Below the pieces are notes generated by a model, which was not told where the DNA came from, made no database searches, and saw only the letters and a program-made list of their open reading frames with translations. Below, piece by piece: positions 42,916-51,296 of a DNA stretch of 64,000 bases. Each line of letters begins with the position of its first letter. The first letter of the stretch is position 1. A program made the translations under genes and the position numbers. This DNA is from JAMQKA01 sp031569985 (GTDB lineage: Bacteria > Bacteroidota > Rhodothermia > Balneolales > Balneolaceae): positions 62,001-126,000 of the forward strand of contig NZ_JAMQKA010000012.1 of assembly GCF_031569985.1 (NCBI RefSeq), read 5' to 3'.

Positions 42916-43381
42916 GACGTTCTTCTCAAAACGGACATTACTCTGCTTGGCTGCATACGGGTTTCTTTTGAATGTTATTTGGGAGTTCGCCCAGGCGGGT
43001 CCGCTCTATGACATGTGGGATGAAGTAACACTAGCAGCAGGGCTGTTTCACATCACTCTGGCTATTATCGGAGACGTCCTGATGGTACTACTTATCAGCG
43101 TATTGACAGGATGGATCTGTGGTTTCAAGAAATTACGTTCCCTGTTGCCGGCAGCCGGTGGGTGCATGATAACAGTTGGTTTTATAAGTGGATTAATTCT
43201 GGAGTGGTCGGCCAAATTTATGGACTGGTGGACTTATAGCGAGCTGATGCCCACGATTACGTTGTTTGGAGAGACGGTCGGAGTTTCTCCAGTAATGCAA
43301 ATGACGCTGCTTCCTTTTTTTAGTATGTTGCTGACAGTTAAGTCCAGCAGTTACATATTGAATGTTCCTGAATACCAGTAA
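42908..43381 (+). CDS. Polytopic membrane protein paired with MerP-like protein (intact paralogue)
   Basis: 157 residues, four helices. Shares with 37483-37914 the N-terminal LLNVIWEFAQ, a central GDVL and the C-terminal half (SAKFMDWWTYSE, LFGETVGVSPVMQM). No known family is recognised with confidence. Translation is coupled to the upstream HMA gene by an 8-bp overlap. The conserved pairing suggests a two-part periplasmic binder plus permease. Confidence 0.7.
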   Translation: MSKTFFSKRTLLCLAAYGFLLNVIWEFAQAGPLYDMWDEVTLAAGLFHITLAIIGDVLMVLLISVLTGWICGFKKLRSLLPAAGGCMITVGFISGLILEWSAKFMDWWTYSELMPTITLFGETVGVSPVMQMTLLPFFSMLLTVKSSSYILNVPEYQ

Positions 43382-43409
43382 ATGAATTTGTTATGAGATG
43401 AGAGAAGAT

Positions 43410-43859
43410 ATGGACAAAAAATATGAGGGCATTGTCACTTTCAAAATCGGGGAAGTGGCTCGCAGAGCTTCCGTTAACAAAGAAACGGTGCGGTACTACG
43501 AGAAACGCGAACTCATTCCCGAACCCGACCGCCGCCGGTCCGGCTACCGCATATTTACCCGACGACATATCGATCAGATTCGGTTTATCAAACGGGCCCA
43601 GGAGCTGGGGTTTACCCTCAGTGAAATAAAGGAACTGCTGGAGCTGCGGATGGATGAAGACACTACCTGCTCAGAGATTAAAAGTGAGGCGCAGGAAAAA
43701 TACCAGGATGTGGTAGAAAAAATCGAAGATCTACAGCGTATCAAAAATACCCTAGTAGATTTAATTGATTCATGTACCGGCGAAGGACCTAAGGGAGATT
43801 GCCCTATTCTGGGCGCCCTGGAAGGAGACAGTGAAACGGGAAACCAGCTGCGACAATGA
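43410..43859 (+). CDS. merR: MerR, Hg(II)-responsive transcriptional regulator
   Basis: 149 residues. N-terminal winged helix (FKIGEVARRASVNKETVRYYEKRELI), dimerisation helix, and three Cys at 87, 122 and 131. The spacings of 35 and 9 are exactly those of the Hg(II)-binding Cys82, Cys117 and Cys126 of classical MerR. It would repress and, with Hg(II), activate P1 and P2 by untwisting their 20-bp spacers. The ATG at 43410, with AGAAG upstream, is preferred to 43398. It is the last intact gene of the cassette, autoregulated through P2. Confidence 0.92.
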   Translation: MDKKYEGIVTFKIGEVARRASVNKETVRYYEKRELIPEPDRRRSGYRIFTRRHIDQIRFIKRAQELGFTLSEIKELLELRMDEDTTCSEIKSEAQEKYQDVVEKIEDLQRIKNTLVDLIDSCTGEGPKGDCPILGALEGDSETGNQLRQ

Positions 43860-43879
43860 GCTCCTCAAAAGGTATTTGA

Positions 43880-44057
43880 CTCAAATCTACCATTACGTGT
43901 CCCCACTGTGGATATGGTTAACCGAGACCATGCCTACGATTCCTGCCAATATTTTTGGAAGTGTCCAAACTGTAGAGATGTCTTAAAACCTAAAAAAAAG
44001 ATTGGTGTGTGCTGTTCGTGAGGTGATATACCTTGTCCGCCCGTTCAGAAAGAATAA
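43880..44057 (+). pseudogene. Decayed GDCCVxC-type small Cys protein
   Basis: Fragments in three frames reproduce the layout of the roughly 70-residue GDCCVxC-domain proteins common in mer clusters: ITCPHCGYG, then TETMPT, then DSCQYFWKCPNCRDVLKPKKK, then a degraded Cys motif and GDIPCPPVQKE. At least two or three 1-2 base deletions and a TGA (44019-44021) interrupt it. Clearly non-functional as read. It shows that the end of the mercury cassette is decaying. Confidence 0.7.
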
Positions 44058-44164
44058 CCTGCAGTCAATGGCTTTTGATACTGCTACTCACACTATTCGT
44101 TAGTGGTCAAGTTGACTTTTCTTGAGTGTTGGAATAAGTTTCGAGCCTACTCCCACAGTTTTAT

Positions 44165-44497
44165 TTAAAATGTCAGGAGTTCTGACTCGGAGGTGGCTTT
44201 TGAGTTGCTGAATGCTGCTTTAGAATGGTCTTTCGGCTTTTGTACCAATTCATCCATTTCTCTCACAGAAGAATTCATATTTGTCATTTTAACTTCTTTG
44301 TCGATATGAGGCAGGTGTGAGTTCAGCTCATCCAAAAAAGAACGAGAAGCGAACTCTATATCGGAAAAGTCTAAGACAACTGTATTAACCCATGAGCTTT
44401 CAATTCTCTTGACCAATTTTTTAGCAGTAGCCCTGTTATTTAAGGCACTTACATCGAATTCTTTTCGTAGGTTGATATGTTTATCGAATATACTCAT
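44165..44497 (-). CDS. STAS-like domain protein (DUF4325)
   Basis: About 110 residues from the ATG at 44497 (MSIFDKHINLRKEF). The segment VNTVVLDFSDIEFASRSFLDEL is the core strand-helix of the DUF4325 STAS-like domain, in which the Ser of SRSF is the candidate phospho-acceptor as in anti-anti-sigma factors. It overlaps the 3' end of the GHKL ATPase gene by 17 bp, so the two proteins are made together and may form a kinase/antagonist switch. Output is unknown. Confidence 0.75.
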   Translation of the reverse strand: MSIFDKHINLRKEFDVSALNNRATAKKLVKRIESSWVNTVVLDFSDIEFASRSFLDELNSHLPHIDKEVKMTNMNSSVREMDELVQKPKDHSKAAFSNSKATSESELLTF

Positions 44498-45350
44498 AGA
44501 TGTCGACGTGTTTAGGTGGTTTTTGGAATCCCATACAAATAATGGTGCCATTCCAACTAACCTGTGTCAAATTAATAAAGTGATTCCGCCCATTATTGTC
44601 AATAAAATACCCGGCATTACCACTTATAACGCAAAAATAGCCATTTAGTTCATTATTAGATAGCAAATTGATGGTGTTTTTAATTCCCGTCCCTCTTTTT
44701 TGAGAGCCAAATTCATCTTTAGCAGATAAATGCTGGCGAATTACTTTTTGTAATGCATCCATATCATTGGTAACACTTCTATCCGCATTTTTTAAGGATT
44801 GATAAATTCCTATCCCGTTATCCAGAAGACAGATTTCGCAAGAGTTATTGGCTGGCCAAAACTGGGAAAATATATAGGCTAAATCCGCTTCTGAATGTTC
44901 CATTATATTATCAACCATTTCGGAAATAAGAAGATAGAATACGTTATTACCAACTCGGTCAAGAAATTCTTGGTCATCAATATTGCGCCGCAAAAGTTTT
45001 GGGTATTGGTCAGATAAAAATCTAAGCTTTTCTTCCCGCCCGTCCCTATTGGCTGATTTTAGGTCAGCTTTTGTAATGGGAAAGTAAGTTTGCCCAATTT
45101 TATTGAATTCAGAAGTATTCGTTCCTTCAGGGAATTCAATACTATCTAAATATGAATTGGCATTTTGTATCGTGATGTTATGATCAAATGCATAGCTGGC
45201 GATAGGAAGTATAGAAACTGGTCGAATAAAATCGATAGTAGAAAAACTCGCTGTACCGCCATCAGGAATAGAGCTAAGGATTCTCAGATTCTTTACCAAT
45301 TCCTTAATACGTACTAAAGGATCCCAACTACCGCCTATATGTAAACTCAT
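44481..45350 (-). CDS. GHKL ATPase (histidine-kinase-like), partner of the STAS-like protein
   Basis: 289 residues. The C-terminal half has the ATP site of GHKL enzymes: N-box LISEMVDNIMEHSEADLAYI, G1 LLDNGIGIYQSL, G2 GSQKRGTGIKNTIN. The N-terminal 140 residues are unassigned. There is no phospho-acceptor His domain, as in anti-sigma kinases such as SpoIIAB/RsbW. Together with the STAS-like protein this looks like a partner-switching pair carried by the mobile element, possibly defensive or regulatory cargo. Confidence 0.78.
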   Translation of the reverse strand: MSLHIGGSWDPLVRIKELVKNLRILSSIPDGGTASFSTIDFIRPVSILPIASYAFDHNITIQNANSYLDSIEFPEGTNTSEFNKIGQTYFPITKADLKSANRDGREEKLRFLSDQYPKLLRRNIDDQEFLDRVGNNVFYLLISEMVDNIMEHSEADLAYIFSQFWPANNSCEICLLDNGIGIYQSLKNADRSVTNDMDALQKVIRQHLSAKDEFGSQKRGTGIKNTINLLSNNELNGYFCVISGNAGYFIDNNGRNHFINLTQVSWNGTIICMGFQKPPKHVDIYEYIR

Positions 45351-45431
45351 TAATTGTTTTGTTCTAAAAATTTGCTTGAGAGGGATAAAGATAAGAGTTA
45401 TACAGTTGAACAGATAGATGAAATAGTTGAT

Positions 45432-45983
45432 TTATATTAAAACAACTGGCAAGGATGTCATCCCAATCGACTCCGCTACAAAATAGGTCGAATTCCCATC
45501 CACAATATCAAAAAGACTGTTTTCTTCTTTATTTGGTTTAATAGAAATAGGTTTTCTTCTCGGTATTATTCCCTGGTAGGCTTGTCTCATGTAGATAAAA
45601 GCGTTGGCAATGCCTTTCGGGCGTCTTCTTGTAGGCTGGAGCCAGCAGATCGGTAGAATCGCTGTAGCTTCCGTCATATCGAAGAAACGGTCTAATCGGT
45701 TGGGATCTAGGCAGAACATACGCTGGTAGTTTTCAAGGTACGTCCCAATTTGTCCCATGTCAAGCCAACCCGTTAATGGGGCATCAAAACCATCCTCATT
45801 TATATAATTCACCTGAATGCGTTGCCTCGTTTCATCTATAGTTAGATGGAGTCTGTTGAAATCATGATACTGGCAGTTGATTTCATCTACTTTTGCTGCC
45901 AGATGCTCAGTTGATATAGATGGTTTTACCACTTTTTGTCGGGTAATCGGCATTTCATCTACGCGGTTATAGGTTTTCGGCAT
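45432..45983 (-). CDS. Mobile-element protein of unknown function
   Basis: 183 residues from the ATG at 45983, which has AGGAG seven bases upstream; the longer frame to 46052 is less likely. No domain recognised. It is soluble, basic in the C-terminal part (LQPTRRRPKGIANAFIYMRQ) and overlaps the preceding helix-turn-helix gene by 17 bp, so the two are coupled. Confidence 0.6.
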   Translation of the reverse strand: MPKTYNRVDEMPITRQKVVKPSISTEHLAAKVDEINCQYHDFNRLHLTIDETRQRIQVNYINEDGFDAPLTGWLDMGQIGTYLENYQRMFCLDPNRLDRFFDMTEATAILPICWLQPTRRRPKGIANAFIYMRQAYQGIIPRRKPISIKPNKEENSLFDIVDGNSTYFVAESIGMTSLPVVLI

Positions 45984-46254
45984 GGGGATTCTCCTGGATG
46001 GTCTGAATGATATAATCCACTTCTGACTTGCGACATAGTTTAACAGCTTCACGCCCGGTACTTTTATTCCGCCCGTAACTGCGCACGGTGATCATTTTGC
46101 GATAGCCGCATCGGTAAAAGGTGGTCCGAGAGATGCGTCCCAGCTTTTCACACATGTAGCTGATCGCTTCACCAATCGTCATGAAATCTTCATTGTTGGA
46201 GGACATGTTGCCCGTCGGGTTGGTGGTATTTTCAGGATTTTCAAAATTAGACAT
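45967..46254 (-). CDS. Excisionase/MerR-like helix-turn-helix DNA-binding protein
   Basis: 95 residues from ATG 46254. The segment DFMTIGEAISYMCEKLGRISRTTFYRCGYRKMITVRSY (residues about 23-60) has the layout of a winged helix excisionase/AlpA-type domain. It lies right beside the CTTAG repeat array, which may be its binding region or the element's origin. Role in excision, replication or regulation is inferred. Confidence 0.6.
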   Translation of the reverse strand: MSNFENPENTTNPTGNMSSNNEDFMTIGEAISYMCEKLGRISRTTFYRCGYRKMITVRSYGRNKSTGREAVKLCRKSEVDYIIQTIQENPHAENL

Positions 46255-46269
46255 AGTCTTTCTTATTTT

Positions 46270-46394
46270 CTTAGAGGCCAAGGTTAAGTGCAGTAAAAAC
46301 TATCGGTTAAGTGTCTAAGAAATTGGCAAAGATTCATCTTAGATATCTTAGACCGATCTTAGACTTCTTAGTCGTTTCTTAGTGGTTTTCTTAG
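46270..46394. repeat. Iteron-like array of CTTAG repeats in an AT-rich gap
   Basis: CTTAG occurs at 46270, 46338, 46347, 46358, 46367, 46378 and 46390; the inner ones alternate 9 and 11 bp, giving a 20-bp unit (TCTTAGAnnTCTTAGnCG) repeated two and a half times. An inverted copy TCTAAGA lies at 46314 and a direct pair GGTTAAGTG at 46282 and 46305 (23 bp apart). An AT-rich stretch follows to 46430. The gap 46255-46527 thus resembles an iteron origin or a multi-site operator. Confidence 0.65.
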
Positions 46395-46527
46395 ATATAT
46401 AATTATTTACTAACTAACTATTATTATTATACTTATAGGGTGTTGTTTGGGAGAGAAATGGAAGTTCTAAGAAAATAAGACGGTGTTTTCAAATTCTTAG
46501 AAAATCATAGATTTCTCCTATTTTCGC

Positions 46528-48660
46528 CTAAAATGGTGGCGAGCTATCACCGGTGCTTGTCTGGTATTCGGTGGCGGGTTTGCGGCCTTGCTCTTCCAAC
46601 ATGATGTTCGCCTCCTCCCGCTTGCCAAAGGCGCGTAGCCAGGTTGGCGTTAGATGTTTGCGGGGAATATGGTAGCCATGTCGGCTTTCTTTGACAGTAC
46701 CCTTCAGCGGATCTTCGTAGCTGTAATAATTGGTTTTTGCCTTTCCGTGCAGGTCAAGAGCCTCAATTTCTTCCCGGATGATATCCTGGCTGATATACTC
46801 CCGGCCTTTGTTATAGTTGGTGTAGGCGTCCCAAATACCGCTCCAGTACATGACCAGCCCATCCTTGCTGTTCCAGCCGTAATAGCGTTTCGGCAGCTCC
46901 CCGTTATCGTTCATGATCTCAATACTGGCCAAGAACTGCTGAAGTGGGGTTTGGTGCACTTCGCGCTCTGCAGAGTTGGCTAGAAACTCCACTCCATAAC
47001 GAAATATTTCGGTGGATACGCGCGAATCCCGAAGCAGGTTCTGCATCTCCCGTAGGTCCTCTTCGCTTACCTTGGCTCTTTCTTGAACTGACTGTTCAAC
47101 CAGTTCCGCGAACTGGACATCACCGGGCCGACAGACAAATAGATCTACGGTAATAAGGGCCGCCATATTTTCGATTTGACGGTCTTTAATCTGAAAACGA
47201 ACGCCTTCTTGGTCACTTCGTCGTCCTAATTCTTCCTCGACGGCTTCGGTTAGCAGTCGCTTGGTCCAGAGTAGCTCACTTTTGAACAGCTCCCGATTAA
47301 AGTCATTAAAGGTGTAAAGCAGCGAGAGAAAGAGTCGCTGCATCTCTTTTTTGTGGTTATCAAACCACCAAAGATTATCCACCGAACCACGTTTATCTTT
47401 GGCGTATTCGATCATAATACACCGCGATCGGAAGTGATCTTCGGTGGGTTTGTAGTTAGAGATAAACATCAGCTGCGACCGAACAGGACTCCAGGCGTTT
47501 TTGGTCCGGTCATGAGAAGCGCTCACGCCACGTTGTCTCAATTCGTACCACATGTTAAATACTTGTGGCGTGATCTTGCCTTTCCCGGGCACAAACTCAT
47601 CCATGATCACTGGGATCTTGCTGTGGTTGGCCAGCTTGTTTTCGGCGGACTTGAGCGTAGGATTGGAATCTACGTCCGTAAAGGATTGGCCAAAGAAATT
47701 CAGCATGATCTGCGAGAGCTGGCCTTTCCCCGTTGAGGGTTCCCCAAACAAGTATAGAAACACGACATGTTTAAACACATCGTAGATCTCGTCAAAAAAC
47801 AGAAAGGAAAGCATATAGGAGAAGATGAAATACCCTTCCACCTTTTTCTCGGGCTGTTGTCCGGCGATAAGCTCTCCAAATTTGTCTCGAACGGTATCGA
47901 TAAAGTACTGGAGCTCTTTTTCCACAAACAGATGATGTTCCTCATCGCTGTAAAAGCCATCTGTGGGCGAAGGAAGATCTAACAACGGGGCGGGCTCAAT
48001 GCGGCCGGGTTTCACGTAAAAGGTAGTGTCGGCAGCTACCATGGGGAATAGGCCAGAGTCTCTGTCGGGTGCTATCATGTATTGGGGCTCCCGAAGGTGA
48101 TCATCCGGAATATTAATTAAGGCGTTGCGGGTCAGATAAAAGGTATAGCCATGGTGTTCTATAAAGCCATAATAGTTGAACTCATAGACCGTTTGCGGTT
48201 GCCAGCGGTTACACAAAAAGCTCATAAAGAAGAGGATTTCATCATCAGACTTAAAGCGAGCTGATTGATAGGAATGCTTAAATATCTGAATCTGAAAGGC
48301 CTTCTTCGACAGCAGATCTTCCGGCTCCAGTACAAAGAGTTCGCTTTGGGTTAGAGTTCGTGTTTCTGGGGTCAGCCAGCTCACCTGGCATTCATAGAGC
48401 GTCGAATCCCATTTCAGTGTTTCGGGATTATAGCGGATGATCTTAGAGTGTATTTCAATGTCGAAGGTGCCAATCCGTCGACTGGTACCATCAGTTTCGT
48501 TTCGGTACCAGCCAAAATCAAGCTGGTCGGAGCTGTCCACATATTCAAACGGTTCTTTTTGAGAGTCGGTGACGGCAGATGGTTCTAATTCATCTGGGCT
48601 GTTTCGATTTTTAGGTGATAGTAGCTTTAGAGAGCTTTCCCGGGTTTTGCTGCTGCTCAT
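46528..48660 (-). CDS. Primase/helicase-like ATPase of a mobile element
   Basis: 710 residues. The C-terminal half carries an AAA/SF3-like ATPase: Walker A FGEPSTGKGQLS (near residue 300), Walker B VIMDEF, then a sensor-like FISNYKP and an arginine-rich SRCIMIEY. The N-terminal half has no recognised catalytic primase motif. Such proteins unwind DNA for phage-satellite or plasmid replication. It overlaps the small gene upstream by 50 bp and ends beside the CTTAG repeat array, consistent with a replication module. Confidence 0.7.
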   Translation of the reverse strand: MSSSKTRESSLKLLSPKNRNSPDELEPSAVTDSQKEPFEYVDSSDQLDFGWYRNETDGTSRRIGTFDIEIHSKIIRYNPETLKWDSTLYECQVSWLTPETRTLTQSELFVLEPEDLLSKKAFQIQIFKHSYQSARFKSDDEILFFMSFLCNRWQPQTVYEFNYYGFIEHHGYTFYLTRNALINIPDDHLREPQYMIAPDRDSGLFPMVAADTTFYVKPGRIEPAPLLDLPSPTDGFYSDEEHHLFVEKELQYFIDTVRDKFGELIAGQQPEKKVEGYFIFSYMLSFLFFDEIYDVFKHVVFLYLFGEPSTGKGQLSQIMLNFFGQSFTDVDSNPTLKSAENKLANHSKIPVIMDEFVPGKGKITPQVFNMWYELRQRGVSASHDRTKNAWSPVRSQLMFISNYKPTEDHFRSRCIMIEYAKDKRGSVDNLWWFDNHKKEMQRLFLSLLYTFNDFNRELFKSELLWTKRLLTEAVEEELGRRSDQEGVRFQIKDRQIENMAALITVDLFVCRPGDVQFAELVEQSVQERAKVSEEDLREMQNLLRDSRVSTEIFRYGVEFLANSAEREVHQTPLQQFLASIEIMNDNGELPKRYYGWNSKDGLVMYWSGIWDAYTNYNKGREYISQDIIREEIEALDLHGKAKTNYYSYEDPLKGTVKESRHGYHIPRKHLTPTWLRAFGKREEANIMLEEQGRKPATEYQTSTGDSSPPF

Positions 48661-48868
48661 TTAGTTGTTTTTGAGATATTAAAATTTTGTGCTCGCTTAC
48701 ATGGTTGAGTTCATAGAGGTTGTCTCCATATCCGTAAATCACCCAGAGGTCGTAACCTTCTACCAGTTGGGTTTCGATCATGCGGATGATTTCTTTACGT
48801 TTCTTACCATCGCAGTCTATAAAGTGGATGGTATCCCCAAGGGTATAGCGCGTTTTAATAGTTGCCAT
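48611..48868 (-). CDS. Small protein of the replication module, unknown function
   Basis: 85 residues, soluble, with a compact N-terminal half (YTLGDTIHFIDCDGKKRKEI) suggesting a small beta domain and a basic tail. No family recognised. It overlaps the start of the ATPase gene by 50 bp. Confidence 0.5.
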   Translation of the reverse strand: MATIKTRYTLGDTIHFIDCDGKKRKEIIRMIETQLVEGYDLWVIYGYGDNLYELNHVSEHKILISQKQLNEQQQNPGKLSKATIT

Positions 48869-48880
48869 AAGTGGGGCCTG

Positions 48881-49198
48881 TCAGGTGAGTTGAGGTTCGA
48901 TAAATTCAAATTTTATTCCCTTGGCTACCTGCAGTAGCTGGCTTGGTAGGTTAAATTCTTCTGTCAGTCTTGCTCTGACCTGGGCAGGGGTTATACCCAA
49001 GGTGTTTTCCATATGACAAAGGCGCCGGTCAGAAATGTAATAGGGTTTTTTAAACCATTGGCGAAAAGTGTTTAATTTGACGTCGGGAAACATTTCCTGG
49101 CGGAACTCATTATAAGAGTCGAATTGCTGGAAAATTTCCTGTTTAATTAGCGACAAGCGGGTTCGATTAATTTCATATTTTGTTATTGGTCCGTTCAC
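48881..49198 (-). CDS. Small helix-turn-helix-like protein of the mobile element
   Basis: 105 residues, predominantly helical. The stretch FDSYNEFRQEMFPDVKLNTF and the following helices could form a Cro/XRE-type fold, but motif evidence is weak. It is divergent from the XRE repressor at 49395 across a gap that contains a GGTAAC palindrome, an arrangement typical of a cro/cI-like switch. Confidence 0.5.
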   Translation of the reverse strand: MNGPITKYEINRTRLSLIKQEIFQQFDSYNEFRQEMFPDVKLNTFRQWFKKPYYISDRRLCHMENTLGITPAQVRARLTEEFNLPSQLLQVAKGIKFEFIEPQLT

Positions 49199-49247
49199 AA
49201 GCGTATTTCTGTCTTTTAAAATTTATGGGTAAGTAGTATAATCGGAT

Positions 49248-49267
49248 GGTAACAGTTAAACGTTACC
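49248..49267. promoter_or_regulatory. Palindromic operator candidate between divergent regulators
   Basis: GGTAAC-N8-GTTACC, a perfect 6-bp-arm inverted repeat, preceded by TATAAT at 49237. It lies between the genes at 48881 and 49395 and is a natural site for the XRE repressor. Confidence 0.55.
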
Positions 49268-49394
49268 GATACCTACAGGGATAAAGTAGTGATGTGATAG
49301 TAACGAAACAACAAAAAATGATGTGATCAGAAAATATTTAGGAAGGGCATTTGTTCCAATCACATAAAAACCAATAGTATAGGAAAGAGGAATT

Positions 49395-49808
49395 TTGGAG
49401 AAAAAATCTGGCGAAACATTACAAGATAATGTCCGGTATCTGCTTGAGAAGTATTACGATGGAAATGTGTCTGAAATGCAGCGGGAGACGGGCGTAAATC
49501 GGTCTGTGATTTCAGAGATAAAAAATGGAGGGAAGACGGAAGTAAACAGCTCCACGCTAATACGGTTTGCACAATCAGGGATAAATCTTAATTGGCTACT
49601 AACGGGAGAGGGCGCACCATTTACCGTTAATGAAATGGCCGATATTAGCGAAGAGCTGAAAGAAAAGCAGTTGCTTGATAACCGCATGAAAGAGATTAAG
49701 GTGCTTGTAGGTGACATTGAAGATCAGCTATCCGAGCAACCGCACCTGCGGCTTGATCCGGATGTTCAGAGCGCACTTCTTGAACTACTGAAGAAAGCTG
49801 TTCGATAA
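49395..49808 (+). CDS. XRE-family repressor (phage CI-like)
   Basis: 137 residues. Helix-turn-helix region NVSEMQRETGVNRSVISEIKNGG (residues about 24-46) followed by INLNWLLTGEG, a signature of CI/Sfl-type phage repressors, and a C-terminal helical tail. The likely start is TTG (49395) with GAGGAA eight bases upstream. It is the only rightward gene of the element, divergent from the replication genes, as expected for a lysogeny-type control switch. Confidence 0.78.
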   Translation: MEKKSGETLQDNVRYLLEKYYDGNVSEMQRETGVNRSVISEIKNGGKTEVNSSTLIRFAQSGINLNWLLTGEGAPFTVNEMADISEELKEKQLLDNRMKEIKVLVGDIEDQLSEQPHLRLDPDVQSALLELLKKAVR

Positions 49809-49966
49809 GGGTAAGTACCTGTTTTTTGCTATTATCGTGTTGGGTTTTGCAAGGGCTACAGGTTGATTGGTTTGTGTGCATGGTCGCTGGCACTATTAAT
49901 TGATTACGTTTTTTAGTGTTCTGTGTTACCAAAAAAAATATACAAGAGCAGCTTAGCCCGAGTTTG

Positions 49967-50248
49967 TTACACATTTGCCGAAAAAAGTCGTTCAATAACT
50001 TTGCGATCAAAATATTTCCGGCGGCCGCCCACTCTCAGGCACGGAATAAACTGCTTGTGGGACGGTGGCAGATTACTGCGATTGAGGACTGTTCGCTGAT
50101 CGATACCAAAATCTGCTTCGATATCCTGGGCCGTTATGTAACGCGATTTATCGGGCTTGGATTGGTACGCGCGTAACAGAAATTCTATTTTGGATTCAAG
50201 ATTGGCAATGGTTTCCAGCAAGGTATCTTTGGGGTCTTGTTGGTTCAT
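49967..50248 (-). CDS. Helix-turn-helix/excisionase-like protein
   Basis: 93 residues. An N-terminal coiled-coil-like segment (DTLLETIANLESKIEFLLRA) precedes a winged helix-turn-helix (YITAQDIEADFGIDQRTVLNR ... RVGGRRKYFDRKVIERLF, given in parts) of the kind used by AlpA-like and excisionase proteins. Isolated in the element, 190 bp from the next gene. Confidence 0.62.
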   Translation of the reverse strand: MNQQDPKDTLLETIANLESKIEFLLRAYQSKPDKSRYITAQDIEADFGIDQRTVLNRSNLPPSHKQFIPCLRVGGRRKYFDRKVIERLFSANV

Positions 50249-50435
50249 GACGGGTAGATTAGAGTGTTCAAATTATTTGATAACGCCGCCAAAGAAACCA
50301 CATCTGCCAGTAACATTCACGCCCCCAAAAAATCAGATTTTGGAAAACACCCAGCAATTATTGGGGATAAATTCAAAATCTGTAATTTTACCCCAAATTA
50401 TACCCTCTATGGTGAGGAATCGCATATTTGTTTTC

Positions 50436-51296
50436 TCAAATTTTGGTCGCTTTTCGAGAAAATAGGGTACCCTTTTTAAGGGTGGCTCTGATTCGGTGTT
50501 TGAGAATGGATTTGTAGGCTTCGGGGTTGACCAGGTATGTTGGGGCATTCAGAACTTCGTATTTTCCTGCCGCTTCCTTTACAAGTTCATCAATGGGTTT
50601 GCGAGCTTTCACGTTATTGACATGCCCGTTGGTGCTATCAATGAGGAAATCACTGATTAGCTCATCCAAATCATCCACCAAGAGCTTAAAGGTATACTTC
50701 CCATGCAGACCTATGCGGAGCTCTAAAAATGAAATGGCATCGTCAATACAGGCGAATTGCCCTATGCTGCGAAGCTTGCCTTCCAGTCGTTTCATGGTAT
50801 CCTTTGAGCAATTGTAGATGCGGGCTATTCTACACGTCCATGGGGCATAGTCCAGGTTAAGAACACCTTCGCCATATTCATTAAAAAGACTCTCCAGGAG
50901 CCCGGAAAAGTGGGGATTGGTAAGGTCTGCTCCGGTAAAATCTATGTCAACGACTTTCCTGCGATTGACCTTTTGTTCAGCAAATTCGACCAGGCTCCGG
51001 CCAAGAGTCAACAGGTGATCATGGTATAGCCTGCGAACCGAAGCGGCGAACTCAGGGCGAAAGGTTTCGGTCGTCCGGCCTGAAAAGTTTTTAAGGCAAC
51101 CCTGCAATTGTTTCCGGTATTGCCCTGTTTCTTTTAGATATTCAACAGCAGTAATGCGTGTTGCAACCATTCGTTCGTGATCCGATGCAAAGTTAAGATC
51201 GCTGGGGAGTTTTGCCAGTCGGCCTGCGATAAGTTTGAGCAGCAGGTCTCTTTTCGGAAGAGTATTGCTTAATAATACAGGCACCTTTTCAGGCAT
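50436..51296 (-). CDS. Mobile-element protein of unknown function
   Basis: 286 residues from ATG 51296 (or 307 from 51359). Mostly helical and basic; no membrane segment, signal or catalytic motif of recombinases, primases or nucleases is visible. The middle (VDIDFTGADLTNPHFSGLLE) and the C-terminal RKPIDELVKEAAGKYEVL are well-formed. I do not recognise a family. It is the outermost gene of the element on the right. Confidence 0.55.
   Translation of the reverse strand: MPEKVPVLLSNTLPKRDLLLKLIAGRLAKLPSDLNFASDHERMVATRITAVEYLKETGQYRKQLQGCLKNFSGRTTETFRPEFAASVRRLYHDHLLTLGRSLVEFAEQKVNRRKVVDIDFTGADLTNPHFSGLLESLFNEYGEGVLNLDYAPWTCRIARIYNCSKDTMKRLEGKLRSIGQFACIDDAISFLELRIGLHGKYTFKLLVDDLDELISDFLIDSTNGHVNNVKARKPIDELVKEAAGKYEVLNAPTYLVNPEAYKSILKHRIRATLKKGTLFSRKATKI

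Noticed and set aside
43765..43986. 73-residue frame after merR
   Set aside because: It is a mixture of the merR end in another frame and the decayed GDCCVxC gene.
50333..50548. 71-residue minus-strand frame overlapping the end of the element gene
   Set aside because: Overlaps a better supported gene in another frame and has no start signal.
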